From positions 18,839,424-18,903,423 of the forward strand of contig OX457031.1 in NCBI GenBank assembly GCA_949752745.1: 64,000 nt of DNA. The letters run 5' to 3'. Source of the DNA: Protula sp. h YS-2021 (taxonomy: Eukaryota > Annelida > Polychaeta > Sabellida > Serpulidae). The notes under the pieces were generated by a model. The model was not told where the DNA came from. It did not search any database and saw nothing but the letters and a program-made list of their open reading frames with translations. The translations under genes and the position numbers were made by a program. This document shows, one piece after another, positions 13,422 through 27,158 of the stretch. Every line of letters begins with the position of its first letter. Positions within the stretch are counted from its first letter, which is position 1.

Positions 13422-16400
13422 GTGTGTGTTGGGGGGGGGGGGACTGATTACTTTATTCTTTCCTAAAACGGGTCTGCTTTGACTCACCTGTCTAGAATGG
13501 CTGTGACGTCTTTCTGGCAGCCCAGATGCCCCATGTCGATGGTGACACAGTTGCCTAAGCGCATGCGCCCATACGCTGCCCGCTTCACCATGATGATGTG
13601 GCTCTCCGGACACGCCGCTTGCAGCGACTCCGTTTGGCAGATTTCCTGCACGATCTCTGTGAATGACATGTTAAGTGTACTCTGAACTTCATCATCGATG
13701 TGTTTCTTTTGAATGCATAGTTTCTTTGACGTACATAGCAGTATATACATTGCAGTCTCTAAACCACACGGTCGAATTTCAGCAACTCTGAACTCGAGCA
13801 TTGGCGCGGTCTAATAAATAAGAAATGGATCTTTAAGGCTAATTACAGACCACTGAAATAGCTGTTTTTTCTAAATTGAATACTGTAAACTTTCGTTTAA
13901 ATACCTGTTCATTCTGCGCAACTCAAATGTAGTTTGTTGTTTAGAAAATAAAATTAAGTAAGGAATTAAACGAAAGAGGAGAAGAACTTTTTGGTATGAA
14001 TCAAACATTATTTCTGGACAAACCACAACACCAAAAGGACTTTTTTTCGTAATTAAAAAAAGTCAACGATCAAGTCTAGAGTTGACAGCCTTGTAAAATA
14101 TAAGTCAATAGATGCCATGCGAATCCCACCAGACAAAAAAGACAGATGCTTTATTTTACACACCATAATCTGGTTACATCCCAAAAGAATTTAAAAAAAA
14201 AGAACCATTGCAATGGCTGGTAGGGACGTCACTGACGAAATACAAGCTCAGCAACCCTATCCGGAATAACCAAACATCAATACAATTGTTTTAAATGCAC
14301 TTACTTCAACTGCAGTTTTAAGCGAGAAGATCGAATCCGACTCAATTTATGCAGTGTCAACATGGCCGTAGGAAGAGACTGGGGCATTGATTCAGCAACA
14401 AAGGGGCGTTTGCAGCCGCCAAGGGTAAATATAATAATATTTGTTTAATGGAACGGTTTGTGAGGGGTCTTTTTCTGTTCCAAAAAGGCAGAATCAGACA
14501 CCTGCACAGTTGAAGCTCTTTATGTAGTGTTTTTTTTCACTGCTGTTTAGTCCGCAGTCTGCGGTATCAGAAATCCCATGTATTGAACTATATTCCAATC
14601 TTTCGCCAAATGCATTTGCCATCATCAACCTGTGGTCGCCCATTGCCAAACACAAGTTATCCCAATAACAAAAAAAAAAAACAACAACAACAACAACAAA
14701 AACAAAAAATAAAAAACAAAAAACAACAACAACAACAACAAAAAGGAAAAAAGAAAGAAAAAAAACACATGTGAGTATTATTATTATTCCCACTTGCAAA
14801 AAAAGTTTGCCAATGGGTATTCTTTGCTAAGAATTCTTACATTTATGCCTTTTTTTTAGTTTTTTTATCCAGAACACTCCTCCTACGCTATTTGACGTAA
14901 GACGGTGAAACTTGGGTGATGAGATGTCTTAAAATCCGCATTTTTTACCTTGAACTTCAAGGTCAAAGTCAAATTGAGGTCAAAGTATTTTTAACCTCAA
15001 AGTGGTTTCCTCCTACAGGCTTTGTCGTTAAACGGCGGCATTTGATAGAGATATAGACAGTAATGAGTTGTCGTGAAATCCGCAAGGAGGTCAGAGGTCA
15101 AGGTCAAAGTGAGGTAAAAATATTTGTCGAAACGCCTATTAATCATGAAAAGTAGCCATAAAGGTGCTCAAATCCCAGTTTGAACACATAAAACGTATCA
15201 GTGAGAAGTAAACTTTCATTCTTAATCTTGACCTTGCGGGTCAAGGTCAAATGTCACGTGACCTCATGTGCCGTTAACAATAGGCAGCCTTATCTCGAAA
15301 ACGGTTAGAGATAGAGCGATTCTGAGCTCATTTCGACCCTTTGGGCCTGAACAACGTTGCATAAGAGGTACCTCGATGACCTTGATCTTCTGGATCACGG
15401 TCAAGGTAAAAAACCGGAAGTTGACTATCATCTCGAAAACGGTTAGAGATAGAACGATTTTGAGCTCATTTTTGACCCTTTGGGCCTAAACAACGTTACA
15501 TAGGAGGTATCTCTGTGACTCGACCTTCTGGACCACGGTCAAGGTAAAAAACCGGAAGTTGGCCATTATCTCGAAAACGGTTATTTTCGACACTTGGGTC
15601 TACAAGACGTTATACAAGAGGTGCCTCGGTGATCTCGACCTCCTCCGTCATGGTCAAGGTGAAAAACCGGAAGTTGACTATTATCTCGAAAACGGTTAGA
15701 GACAGAGCAATTATGAGCTTATATTCGACCCTTTGGGCCTTAAAGGCATTATATAACAGGTACCCCGGTGACCTTGACTTCCTCCCACATGGTCAAGGTC
15801 AAAAACCGGAAGTTGACCATTAACTCGAAAAGGTTAGAAAACTGAATTTGATTCTTTGTGCCTAAAAGAGGTTACATTATACTTAATTCGATCACCTCGT
15901 TCAAAATAATAATCCGAAAGCTGACCATTATGTCGAAACAGCAAAAGAATTGCCTTTGACCAGATATATCGTGTCTCTGGCCTTCTACCATTGCAAGTGG
16001 GTGCCATTTCGCTACGTGTAGCGAAATTCGGGCTAGTCTCTTTTGCTTTTCTATTTTTCTTTTAATTCTGTTGCAAATCGGTGCAATATGAGCAATATGA
16101 GGAAAGGCAAATAGCCCGATAAGTACTATAGTCATTTGACACCTCCATGAAACCGGAACGTGAGCGCATCGACACCACATCGGAATGGTGTTGAATGACC
16201 GAAGGCATTGGAATCGGATGCGTTAGGCCAGCAATCATATAGTCAAAAGAGGTCCTTGGAATATGCCTAATTGGCGACCTGTCATTTTTAATGACGAGTC
16301 GGGGTTCCAGATGTACCGCGCAGCTGGGGAGCCAATGCGTTACGCCCCGGTTTGTGTCAGCCAGATGAATCGTTTTCATGCTGGCGGCGTAATGATGTGG

Positions 16401-18292
16401 GTTGCCAAACGATTGGGATGGTACTCACAGCTGTTCATTTTCTATAAAAAAAACGTGCTTTTCGACAAGCAAATGGCTCGCACACAGGCCACAGAGTGCG
16501 ACTGTATGACAACGATTAAATAAGACCCCCTTTTATTGCCACATGCAAACATAGTTTGCAAGTGGATATGCTTTGCTGAGAATTCTGGCTGCCTATTCCT
16601 TTTTAAAATTTTGTTTCTTTTTTCAATCTCTGAAGTTTCCAGAAAACTTCTCTTAGCTATTTCACGTAGGACGATAAAATTTGGCACAGAGATAGAGTGA
16701 TGAGATGTCGTGAAATCCACAGATTTTTTTATAGTGACCTTCAAGATCAAGGTCAAATTGAGGTCAAAGTATTTTTTGACCGGACAGCGGTTTATAGAAA
16801 ACTCCTGCTACAGGGTTTGTCGTAGAAAAACGGCATCTGGCAAAGATAAAGAGGGTAATGAGTTTCGTGGAATCCGCAAAATTTTTTACCTTGACCTTCA
16901 AGGTCAAGATCAAATCGAGGTCAAATTTTTTTTGAACCCTATTGATCACGAAAAATGGCTGGAAATAGCGATCAAATCCTTATTTCAACACGTGTACGGT
17001 GTCAGTAGGCAGTAATATCGTGGACTGAATCTCGACATTTAGGATCAAGGTCAATGTCATGTGACCTTTGAATATCGTAATCAGTTACAGAAGGATTGTC
17101 GATTATCTCGAAAATGGTTAGGGATAGAGCGATTTTGAGCTTATTTTCGACCCTTTGGCTTAAAAGACGTAATATAAGAGGTACCTCGGTGACCTTGACC
17201 TCCTGCGTCATGGTCAAGGTAAAAAACCATTATCTCGAAAACTGTTAGAAAACTGAATTTGATTATTTGTGCCTAAACGAGGTTACATTATATTTACTTC
17301 TATGACCTCGTTCAAGATAATAATCCGAAAGCTGATTATTATATTGAAACACCGAAAGATTTGTCTTTGACCAGATATATTGCCATTGCAAGTGGGTACC
17401 ATTTCTCTACGTGTAGCGAAATCCGGTCTAGTCTCAGTTGCATTTCGTTGAGCTGAGGAAGCGACGGTGTCCTCAGTTTGCTTTATTTGAAAGAGAATAT
17501 GTTACGGTTTCTCTCCTGAAATTTCCAATTGATCAGTTTGGTGACCAACAAACAATTCTCTCTTTTCACGTAAACTTTCTTTTGCCTTTCAGTATAAATG
17601 CATCGAAATAAATAACAACAACAATTAGCAGATATATACTTATTGTGAGCCAACACGAACGGTTTTTTAGGTGAATTGGATATATGCTGTAATCTGATTT
17701 TTCGATTCCCAAGTCCGTATTTTTTCATTATTGACGGGGACGAATTATACACACATATTGCAATTATTTACGCTCAAACGACCACTAAGCCAGGTAACAT
17801 ATCATGTGTTGACTTATTTCAAGCCAACATTAATATTTTATGCACCATCACGAAAATGTTGACCTTAGTTCAGCGTTTTCTTCCTTGTCTATATACTTCA
17901 TGTTGATCCAAGACAAGTGAAGATATGCTTATTATTGACCAGAAAGAAATAGTGACCTTTATGTCAACATTTTCGTAACAAGTCAATAAGTCATTCGTGT
18001 TGACACAAAATAATTCAAAATATTGTTTGTTACAGGATTTAACTGGTGTTTTGACTGGAAACGACTGCAATATCTGTCGACATTTTCGTTCCTGTCAACA
18101 ATGAAAAAATGTTAACTTAGAAATCGACTAGATTCCATCATTTACCAAGTCAGATAACATAAGGAATATATTAAATATACTTAAAACGCTGTAATAAAAT
18201 GTAAAAATGGTCGTACCTTGTGCGTTGATAACAGACGTACTTATTTTCTTGAAAATGACGGTTACTATCAGCCACAGAAGAACCGTATCCAT
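3277..18292 (-). CDS. SUEL lectin-CUB-HRM-like single-pass receptor (9 exons)
   Basis: Seen: nine exons on the minus strand, join 18292-18217, 13656-13488, 12203-12085, 9187-8958, 7934-7769, 7393-7238, 6041-5988, 5267-5186, 3850-3277. Every junction has GT/AG sites, phases agree throughout, and the total is 1626 nt (541 aa plus stop). Layout: signal peptide 1-~24; SUEL lectin ~28-121 with eight Cys, AAYGR (52-56), EPC (103-105) and NYL (111-113); CUB ~130-253 with four Cys (130, 155, 200, 218) and the YG and ICGG signatures; Cys/Trp module 257-304 resembling HRM; acidic stalk 306-323; TM helix 324-347; cytoplasmic tail 348-541. N-glycosylation sequons lie at 114, 173, 236 and 302. Known: SUEL domains bind galactose or rhamnose and occur in latrophilins and EVA-1. 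Inferred: a cell-surface glycan-sensing or adhesion receptor at the plasma membrane. It has latrophilin-like modules but one TM helix instead of seven. I know no named orthologue. A missed small exon or alternative 3' end is possible. Confidence 0.85.
3971..4424. mobile_element. CCCAGTAAAC/GACGTC-rich element, copy 2 (receptor intron 8)
   Basis: Ends CCCAGTAAAC and TTTTACTTGGG are imperfect inverted repeats. Internal text (GGAAGTCGAAA, GCGACCAATCACAACC, CGACGT motifs) is shared with copies 1 and 3. Confidence 0.65.
4425..5185. other. Intron 8 remainder, no feature seen
   Basis: AT-rich unique-looking sequence with a few G-rich patches; no exon or repeat recognised. Confidence 0.4.
5186..5267 (-). 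CDS. Exon 8: transmembrane helix
   Basis: Residues 324-350. The acceptor is TTTGACAG and the donor AGCAG|GTAACG. It encodes about 24 hydrophobic residues starting GLAIAIII and ending VIGVI, followed by basic RYS-RRY across the next junction, which fits a stop-transfer sequence with the C-terminus in the cytoplasm. Confidence 0.85.
5988..6041 (-). CDS. Exon 7: acidic juxtamembrane stalk
   Basis: Residues 306-323, an 18-codon mini-exon rich in Glu, Asp and Lys (KQENHKEGNEESDD). The acceptor is TTATTTCAG and the donor CCTATG|GTAAGC. It keeps phase 1 on both sides, so it could be skipped without a frameshift. Confidence 0.75.
6366..7052 (-). mobile_element. Helitron-like short element with ~138-bp tandem units (receptor intron 6)
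   Basis: Read on the minus strand it ends with a hairpin (stem ATTTCGCTAC, two-base loop, 6375-6396) followed by TCGGTCTAG and then T, as Helitron 3' ends do (hairpin, CTRR, host T). Inside are about four units marked by CTAACCGTTTTCGAGATAAT near 6561, 6699, 6838 and 6977. No helicase is encoded. The 5' end is uncertain. Confidence 0.65.
7238..7393 (-). CDS. Exon 6: Cys/Trp-rich HRM-like module
   Basis: Residues 254-305. The acceptor is ATTTCACAG and the donor CATTTG|GTAAGT. Four Cys (257, 280, 291, 303) and three Trp (267, 287, 296) are spaced C-x9-W-x12-C-x6-W-x3-C-x4-W-x6-C, ending in NCS. This is close to the hormone-receptor (HRM) module found after the lectin region in latrophilins. 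The family call rests on pattern only and could be wrong. Confidence 0.75.
7769..7934 (-). CDS. Exon 5: C-terminal half of CUB domain
   Basis: Residues 199-253. The acceptor is TTTAATTTAAG|GC; two other nearby AGs give the wrong phase. The donor is TTTCGAAG|GTGTGA, phase 1. Contains CRDYG (200-204) and ICGG (217-220), the usual third and fourth CUB cysteines, ending in a hydrophobic FAIYFE strand. Found by the CUB expectation and phase; without it exons 4 and 6 do not join. Confidence 0.8.
8123..8840. mobile_element. CCCAGTAAAC/GACGTC-rich element, copy 3 (receptor intron 4)
   Basis: Starts CCCAGTAAACATTCCGACG and shares with copies 1 and 2 the internal segments TTTATGGAAGTCGAAA, CACCCTCCGT and GCGACCAATCACAA. 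The right end is diverged, so its border is approximate. Confidence 0.6.
8958..9187 (-). CDS. Exon 4: N-terminal half of CUB domain
   Basis: Residues 122-198. The acceptor CCTTTTTTGCAG has a good pyrimidine tract; the donor is GCAAAG|GTAAAT, phase 0. Contains Cys130, a GYLAS turn (143-147), Cys155, SPW (160-162), the PGQTINITL strand (168-176) and DF (178-179), a pattern typical of CUB domains. One NIT sequon is present. Confidence 0.85.
9432..9932 (+). mobile_element. Second Helitron-like subfamily, copy 1 (receptor intron 3)
   Basis: About 500 bp also present inverted at 39088-39612. Shared landmarks: CAAGCCTTTGGCTTGCAAG near the start, CACTATGGGCC, GTGCGAGCTCTCACTGCG, and an end CATTTCGCTAGC...GGTTCTATAG. 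The second copy ends in a short hairpin plus CTAG then T. Non-coding. Confidence 0.6.
10271..11453. mobile_element. TTTAAAG-TIR element, copy 1, interrupted by another element
   Basis: The left end CTTTAAAGGGAAATGCGGGT and right end (reverse complement TTTTAAAGGGAAATCTC) match those at 25392-26215. The internal GGTCACCG...AGAGAAATAAA segment is also shared. An element of the CCCAGCAAAC family (10856-11436) sits inside the right terminal repeat. Confidence 0.6.
10856..11436. mobile_element. CCCAGCAAAC/GACGTC-rich element, copy 4 (nested)
   Basis: Clean terminal inverted repeats CCCAGCAAAC and GTTTGCTGGG. The interior repeats GACGTCGG, CCGACGTC and GGTTTTGGTTGTATATG, the last twice. Inserted in the terminal repeat of the element at 10271-11453. 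Confidence 0.75.
11999..12066 (-). promoter_or_regulatory. G-run tract just after exon 3 donor
   Basis: In the receptor pre-mRNA this is a string of G runs (GGGGGAGGGGGAGGG type) starting about 19 nt past the 5' splice site at 12084. G runs at this position can form quadruplexes and act as intronic splicing signals; the role here is inference. Confidence 0.4.
12085..12203 (-). CDS. Exon 3: C-terminal part of SUEL lectin domain
   Basis: Residues 82-121. The acceptor TTGGCAG follows a T-rich tract and the donor is CAACAAG|GTACAG. It holds the last four lectin cysteines (84, 90, 105, 119), the DPC-like EPC and the KYL-like NYL motifs, and an NVS glycosylation sequon. A G-rich stretch of the pre-mRNA begins about 19 nt after the donor. 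Confidence 0.9.
13342..13417. repeat. (TC)38 microsatellite
   Basis: Uninterrupted CT dinucleotides, preceded by a (GT)n stretch (~13283-13306). In the receptor pre-mRNA it is (GA)n, about 70 nt downstream of the exon 2 donor. Confidence 0.95.
13488..13656 (-). CDS. Exon 2: N-terminal two-thirds of SUEL lectin domain
   Basis: Residues 26-81. The acceptor is CATTCACAG and the donor GACAG|GTGAGT is a near-perfect consensus. It carries the first four lectin cysteines (32, 41, 62, 72) and AAYGR at 52-56, matching the family's YGR sugar-contact motif. It joins exon 3 in phase 2, which completes the domain. Confidence 0.9.
14655..14765. repeat. A-rich (AAC)n microsatellite
   Basis: Two runs of AAC repeats in poly(A)-like sequence in receptor intron 1, just before the Helitron-like element starting near 14786. 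Confidence 0.85.
14786..16036 (+). mobile_element. Helitron-like short element with ~138-bp units, copy 2 (receptor intron 1)
   Basis: The 3' end has a hairpin at 16006-16027 (perfect 10-bp stems ATTTCGCTAC/GTAGCGAAAT), then TCGGGCTAG and T. The left end has CACTTGCAA..., the inverted form of TTGCAAGTGGG near the right end, so the subterminal regions are inverted. The interior has about five units with ATCTCGAAAACGGTTAG, near 15292, 15430, 15569, 15684 and 15824. Confidence 0.7.
16150..16420 (+). pseudogene. Tc1-like transposase remnant
   Basis: Plus-strand frame shows WRPVIFNDESGF near 16273-16308, the second-Asp region of Tc1/mariner transposases (consensus W..V.FSDES.F), followed by an MMW stretch like their VMVWG. 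Upstream text (RHWNRMRxASNH type) fits the residues before it but contains frame breaks. No complete domain or terminal repeats seen. Confidence 0.6.
16539..17431 (+). mobile_element. Helitron-like short element, copy 3 (receptor intron 1)
   Basis: Same orientation as copy 2 and ~500 bp after it. Starts near ACATGCAAACATAGTTTGCA and has GTCAAGGTCAA units. Ends with the hairpin at 17401-17422 (one mismatch), then CCGGTCTAG and T. Confidence 0.7.
17915..18160 (+). repeat. Dispersed ~245-bp repeat, copy 1
   Basis: Matches 43040-43285 in the same orientation: GACCTTTATGTCAACATTTTCG, TTTTCGTTCCTGTCAACA and flanks align. CGAAAATGTTGACC at ~17850 is an inverted copy of its core. Reaches to within 60 bp of receptor exon 1. 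Confidence 0.5.
18217..18292 (-). CDS. Exon 1: start codon and signal peptide
   Basis: ATG at 18292 has A at -3 and G at +4. The 25 residues contain the hydrophobic core LLWLIVTVIF followed by polar residues, as in a secretory signal peptide. The donor is CAAG|GTACGA and leaves one base (phase 1). An upstream ATG at 18300 in another frame makes a 10-codon ORF overlapping this start, so 18292 is the only start giving the receptor frame. Confidence 0.75.
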
Positions 18293-18300
18293 AGTAACAT
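18268..18300 (-). promoter_or_regulatory. Short uORF overlapping the receptor start codon
   Basis: ATG at 18300 opens 10 codons and ends at a TGA (18270-18268). It overlaps the main ATG at 18292 in another frame. If the transcript starts upstream of it, this could lower translation of the receptor; the transcription start is not known. Confidence 0.3.
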
Positions 18301-22440
<4,140 letters not shown>

Positions 22441-22454
22441 ACGATAATTGTGTT

Positions 22455-22496
22455 ATGATGTTGTTGTTGTTGTTGTTGATAATGATGATGATGATG

Positions 22497-22549
<53 letters not shown>

Positions 22550-22562
22550 GGTGGTGGTGACG
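22455..22562. repeat. (GTT)/(GAT)/(GGT) trinucleotide tract
   Basis: Three adjacent trinucleotide arrays that grade into each other. The poly-Asp and poly-His frames are artefacts. Confidence 0.9.
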
Positions 22563-23517
22563 GTGGTGGGGTGGGGGTGGCGATGATAATGTTGACTGGG
22601 TGGAAGCTAATTGCAATGAGCCAGTTTTTCTTTTGTTATTGAAACTGGTGTTTGTTTTTATTGCTTTTTGCGAAGAAGTTGTAACGTATCTGTTAATATT
22701 GTCATAATGCTTTTAGCGACCACCTTTGGTTGATTACACCAAATGTTATTGATTAAGAGGCTAATCAACTGTACTTCGGTATAAGCTTAATTTAATTTGC
22801 ATTATGCTGCATTTAGTTTGCTTTTACTCAGCGAATCAATTCATAGCTTCTGCCGCCTCCAGCCGCTATGATCTCAGCCCAGACACAATGGTGCTTACAC
22901 ATAGAGCCCAGCAATCGCGCGACGCCTTCAGATACACAAGAACACTGCTCTTCCGCTTACATGCTCTGATTTTTGGAAACATCATAAAAACAAGGGGGAT
23001 TTTTTTTGCTATATGGTTTTTGTTTCTCACCAAATGCACGCAGGAGGTATTAAGTGCAGAAATATTATTTTTTCTTTCTTACGCATGACAGAGCAAAAGG
23101 TTTCAGTGCTTCGTGATTGTAATATGGCGGCTTAATTGTCAATACAGAACTGGTCCAATAGCGAACTGGTTAGCCGGATACGTCATTCTGACGTCATCAA
23201 CGCCGATTGGACAGTAATTGTGAAGATCGCTTTTTGGCTTCTTTAAGGTCGTTTGGGACATTATTTTGTTGTTTTTACACGAAATTCGGAGCTCCAGACT
23301 ACAATATGATACAACTGTGGATTTTATATCTACCAGCAACCATAAATCAATTTATAAGATAATAGTTAATTAGTGTTTGTTGTGTGTCGGTTATAGTTCT
23401 TTGCCACTTATAAAAATAGTACTAAAACCGTTTTCGCTACCGAATAGCAAAAATACTGTTGGCGGTCACAAAAAATACGAAAAATTCACATCTGAAATGA
23501 ATTAGCAGGATTCAGAA

Positions 23518-23872
23518 TCGCCGAGGTACCTCTTGCATATTGTCTTTTAGGTCCAAAGGGTCGGACATAAGCTCAAAATTTCTCTACGTCTAACCGTTTT
23601 CGAGATAATGGTCAACTTTAGCCTTTTTATATTGACCTTGACCGAGGAGGTCAAGGTCACCGATGTACCTCTTGCATATCGTCTTTTAGGCCCAAAGGGT
23701 TGAAAAATAAGCTCAAAATCGCTCTACCTGTAACCGTTTTCGAGATATTTGTCAACTTCTGGTTTTTTATATTGACACTGACCGCGGAGGTCAAGCCTCT
23801 TACATAATGCCTTTGACCGAGGAGGTCAAAATCACCAAGGTACCTCTTACCGGGTCGAAAATAAGCTACAAA
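23518..23872 (-). mobile_element. Fragment of the Helitron-like ~138-bp array
   Basis: Units CCGAGGTACCTCTTGCATAT, CCAAAGGGTCGGA and CTAACCGTTTTCGAGATAAT match the interior of the 6366 and 14786 elements. No terminal hairpin visible here. Confidence 0.6.
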
Positions 23873-25391
23873 TGGTAAAATTCAATTAACTAAGGGATTG
23901 AAAACCTCCAAGTGCAATAAAGGTTTGTCCTGTATTTAGACCCATCGAAGGACGCCAAAGCGATGTTGAAGAATAACTTAAAGTTACATCGTTGTGACGG
24001 AGAATCCGTTTTTTTGTCAAATGTGACTGCTTTGATGGCGCTTGAACTAAAATTTCCCATGTCTAGGCTAGGTTGCTTTGAATTTGAACAATTAAGAATA
24101 TAAATCGCTTGAATTGTTTGAATCATTCAATGAATTCAAATCAGCCATTCGTTGGAGTTGATATCCTTTGGAAATGGCAGTTACAATGCTACAATGTATT
24201 TTACATTCAACTGATTTCTTTTTCAATAAAAATTACCATACCTTGTGGCTTAAAACACGCTAGACATCTCCCAAGTTTTTGAAGTAAATGAAACTACTAA
24301 CATAATTTGAAGAACATAGACAGGAGTGTTCGTGCCCCATCTCCTCTTTGCATTACACAATTTTTATGCAGACATTTATAAATAATTGACTGAAGAAACA
24401 GAGCCATTCCCTAAAGGGCATTAATTGTGAGGGGGCTCAGTCAGCATGTAACACCACTGTCAATGAAGCACAGGTGAGCTTCTCTTTACTCTTGCTTTTA
24501 CGAGAATCGAGCAGCTTGGGAACTAGAGTGAACGACTTGCGGGTGGCAACCCCAGCAATTGCTATGAATTTACTCCACAGACTTGTGACTTATTTCATTC
24601 ACCGGTCAAGGCTGGAGCGGTGACACAGTACATGACCTTGAACTGCTTGTATATAATCTCAGATGTGAGCAGAGTCAGACGTTCGTTCATCGACGCATCC
24701 ACAGATAATATTTAAGAGGACTGGGGAGAGAGCTATTGTAGGAGAACGTGGGCGAGATTCAGTTTCGTGATGCACATTTTACCTCAAATTTGTGGAAATT
24801 CTCATAACTTTAAAATACTAGCTTTGTGGTTGTTTGGGAGGGGGCGACGGCTGGGGGAGCGGGTGGCGGAGAGTGGACGCCAGTTGTGACCCAGAAGCTC
24901 CAGGAAGCGTGGATGTTGGATTGCCCTAGAGCAGACGAACATTGGCACTAAAGTATGATTTTATTAATTGCGGGGCCGGTTTGCTTTATAGAGACATTTT
25001 CATCTGACACGAAAACAATAAACCTTTTTTTATGACAGGGTCAACAAAAAGGGGAATTGCCGTCTGGGACCATATCGTTAGAAAGTGAAAATAACCTTTA
25101 ATGCTGATCAGAATTTATGTGGCCATCACGCTTGCAACGCATAAAAATATCACACAAACATAAAGAATACTCATCAGGAAATTTTAGATCAGTTTTAAGT
25201 CACTGTGCAGCAAACTGTGCAGCAAACATCCTCGCCAAGGAAATGATTTTAATTGATGTTACTTGCTACGCCAATCACTACTGACCAGCCGTCACTATGG
25301 TTACGGACGTGTTGATCAAACCAATCACTTGCTTTGAGAGACCCAAGAAACGACATATTTTTCGAAACATTGGCCAATATTCAGAAATTAA
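23873..25391. other. No gene or repeat recognised
   Basis: Unique-looking AT-rich sequence with a short GC-rich patch (~24840-24900). Confidence 0.4.
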
Positions 25392-26215
25392 TTTTAAAGA
25401 GAAATGCGGCTATCTCCCATAAAATTAATCTGCAACAGTTTTGTTTTAATACTTCGCATGTGTAACCATGTGACACAGTGCTATAATAGTAGGATATAAA
25501 AAGCAATGGTCACCGGACTTTTATGAGAAATAAAACAGAACTAAAACGACTCAGGATTTCTTTCGGTTTGTATTGCTAAGAATGGCAAATAAACAAATTT
25601 TGAGACTAATTCCAATACAGAACGAAAACCTGCAACATTTTTCCTCTCATATTGTACATAATTACGCACTGATCATTCATTCAACATTTGAGATAGTAAA
25701 ATATGGGGGTCCCCGCGGTTCTTTTGTCACTAGAGGTTTCTTTGCGAACCTGTCCCCCCCCCCCCCCCACTCATTTTTTACACTTTTTTCAGTGATGACA
25801 TATACCACCATTTCCCGCCCAGATTTCAAGAGAAATCAATACACACTTTCAAGCTACTGTACTCCAGGCTTATAGGCAACAAGGTTTAAAAAAAAAACAT
25901 CATTTGGTGTAAAAAGTCCACAGATTGTTGCCCTGATCCACCCTTTTTCGTATTACTGAACCTAGCACACCGTTGTCGGACATTGGCGCTGCTTTGTGAT
26001 CCAGTCAGTTCTAATGTAGTCAAACAAATTGGGTGGCCAGTAAAATGATTTTCGAACTCTGATTACCCAATAACTTTGCAAAGGATATAATTCTGGCGCC
26101 CCACGACCGAGAGCAGAAAATTTAACATTTCAGTTTATACACAATTTGAAAATTCTGATCCTGATTCTAAATTCACTCACTAGATGGCTCAGAGATAGCC
26201 GCATTCCTCTTTAAG
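25392..26215. mobile_element. TTTAAAG-TIR element, copy 2 (uninterrupted)
   Basis: Terminal inverted repeats TTTTAAAGAGAAATGCGGCT (left) and, reversed, CTTAAAGAGGAATGCGGCT (right). No transposase frame inside. It shows the empty-site form of the copy at 10271. Confidence 0.65.
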
Positions 26216-26540
26216 TGCAAACAGCCTATCGATTCTTTTTGTATCGAGAAAAAAATCAACACAACAGTTTTTAATAAAGCTTTAAAATCGTATATTCATG
26301 ATTCTAAGAATCACAGCAGATGTGGCTCAATGAACGCTTAATGCAATGACTGTAGTTTGTTTTTCCCATGCATTGTCGGTACTTTCCAACCGCAGAAGCT
26401 ATGGCTGCAGTACTCTGCGTATCCCATGATCAAGTACTTTGCCTTTCACCTGTTGCATGTTTCTCAGAAAACCACCAGACGCGTAGAAAATGATGATTGT
26501 TCTATTCCTCCTTTATGTGTAAGTCTTATTTTCATTTCAG

Positions 26541-26587
<47 letters not shown>

Positions 26588-26610
26588 TTCTTCTTCTTCT
26601 TCTTCTTTTT
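26541..26610. repeat. (CAT)n-(CTT)n microsatellite
   Basis: About 15 CAT units followed by CTT units. Confidence 0.9.
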
Positions 26611-27158
26611 CGTAAACGTTGGCATTTCCCAGGAGATAAGTGTCATTTCTAACTGACAAAAAGCCAGAAGTACGGATATTAAAATATTAAGAAAATGGGG
26701 CAAAGCCAATTCTTCTTGAAAGTCCTAGATGTGAAACAGATACCAAGAGTGAAAATGTTGGTCAAAAGACTTCCGCCACCCCGAGGAAAATGGGGGGGGG
26801 GGGATTGTGTCAAAAGCACTTAACAATCTCGTCCCAATACTGATGTAGTTTGTGAGGGCAAAGTCACACAGTTGCATTAATTAGACATGGCTATGTCCCC
26901 GTCAGTTCCAATAAAATCGCAATGTCACACGCATGCGCTTATTTATTCGAGCATCCTCTTAAGGGTCCAGTTGTGACTCAGAACAAGTAATAAGTGGACC
27001 ACATGGGAGTCAGATCCGAGGATGATAAACCAGATGACATCAGCAGGTCGCTTCACACGCGGTGGTTGAAAATATAGATGTACCAAACTATTAAAGCGTT
27101 AAACAAGTATTTTCTTTTTCAATGAAAAAATTGCATGTGATCAATGGAACGTAAACCC

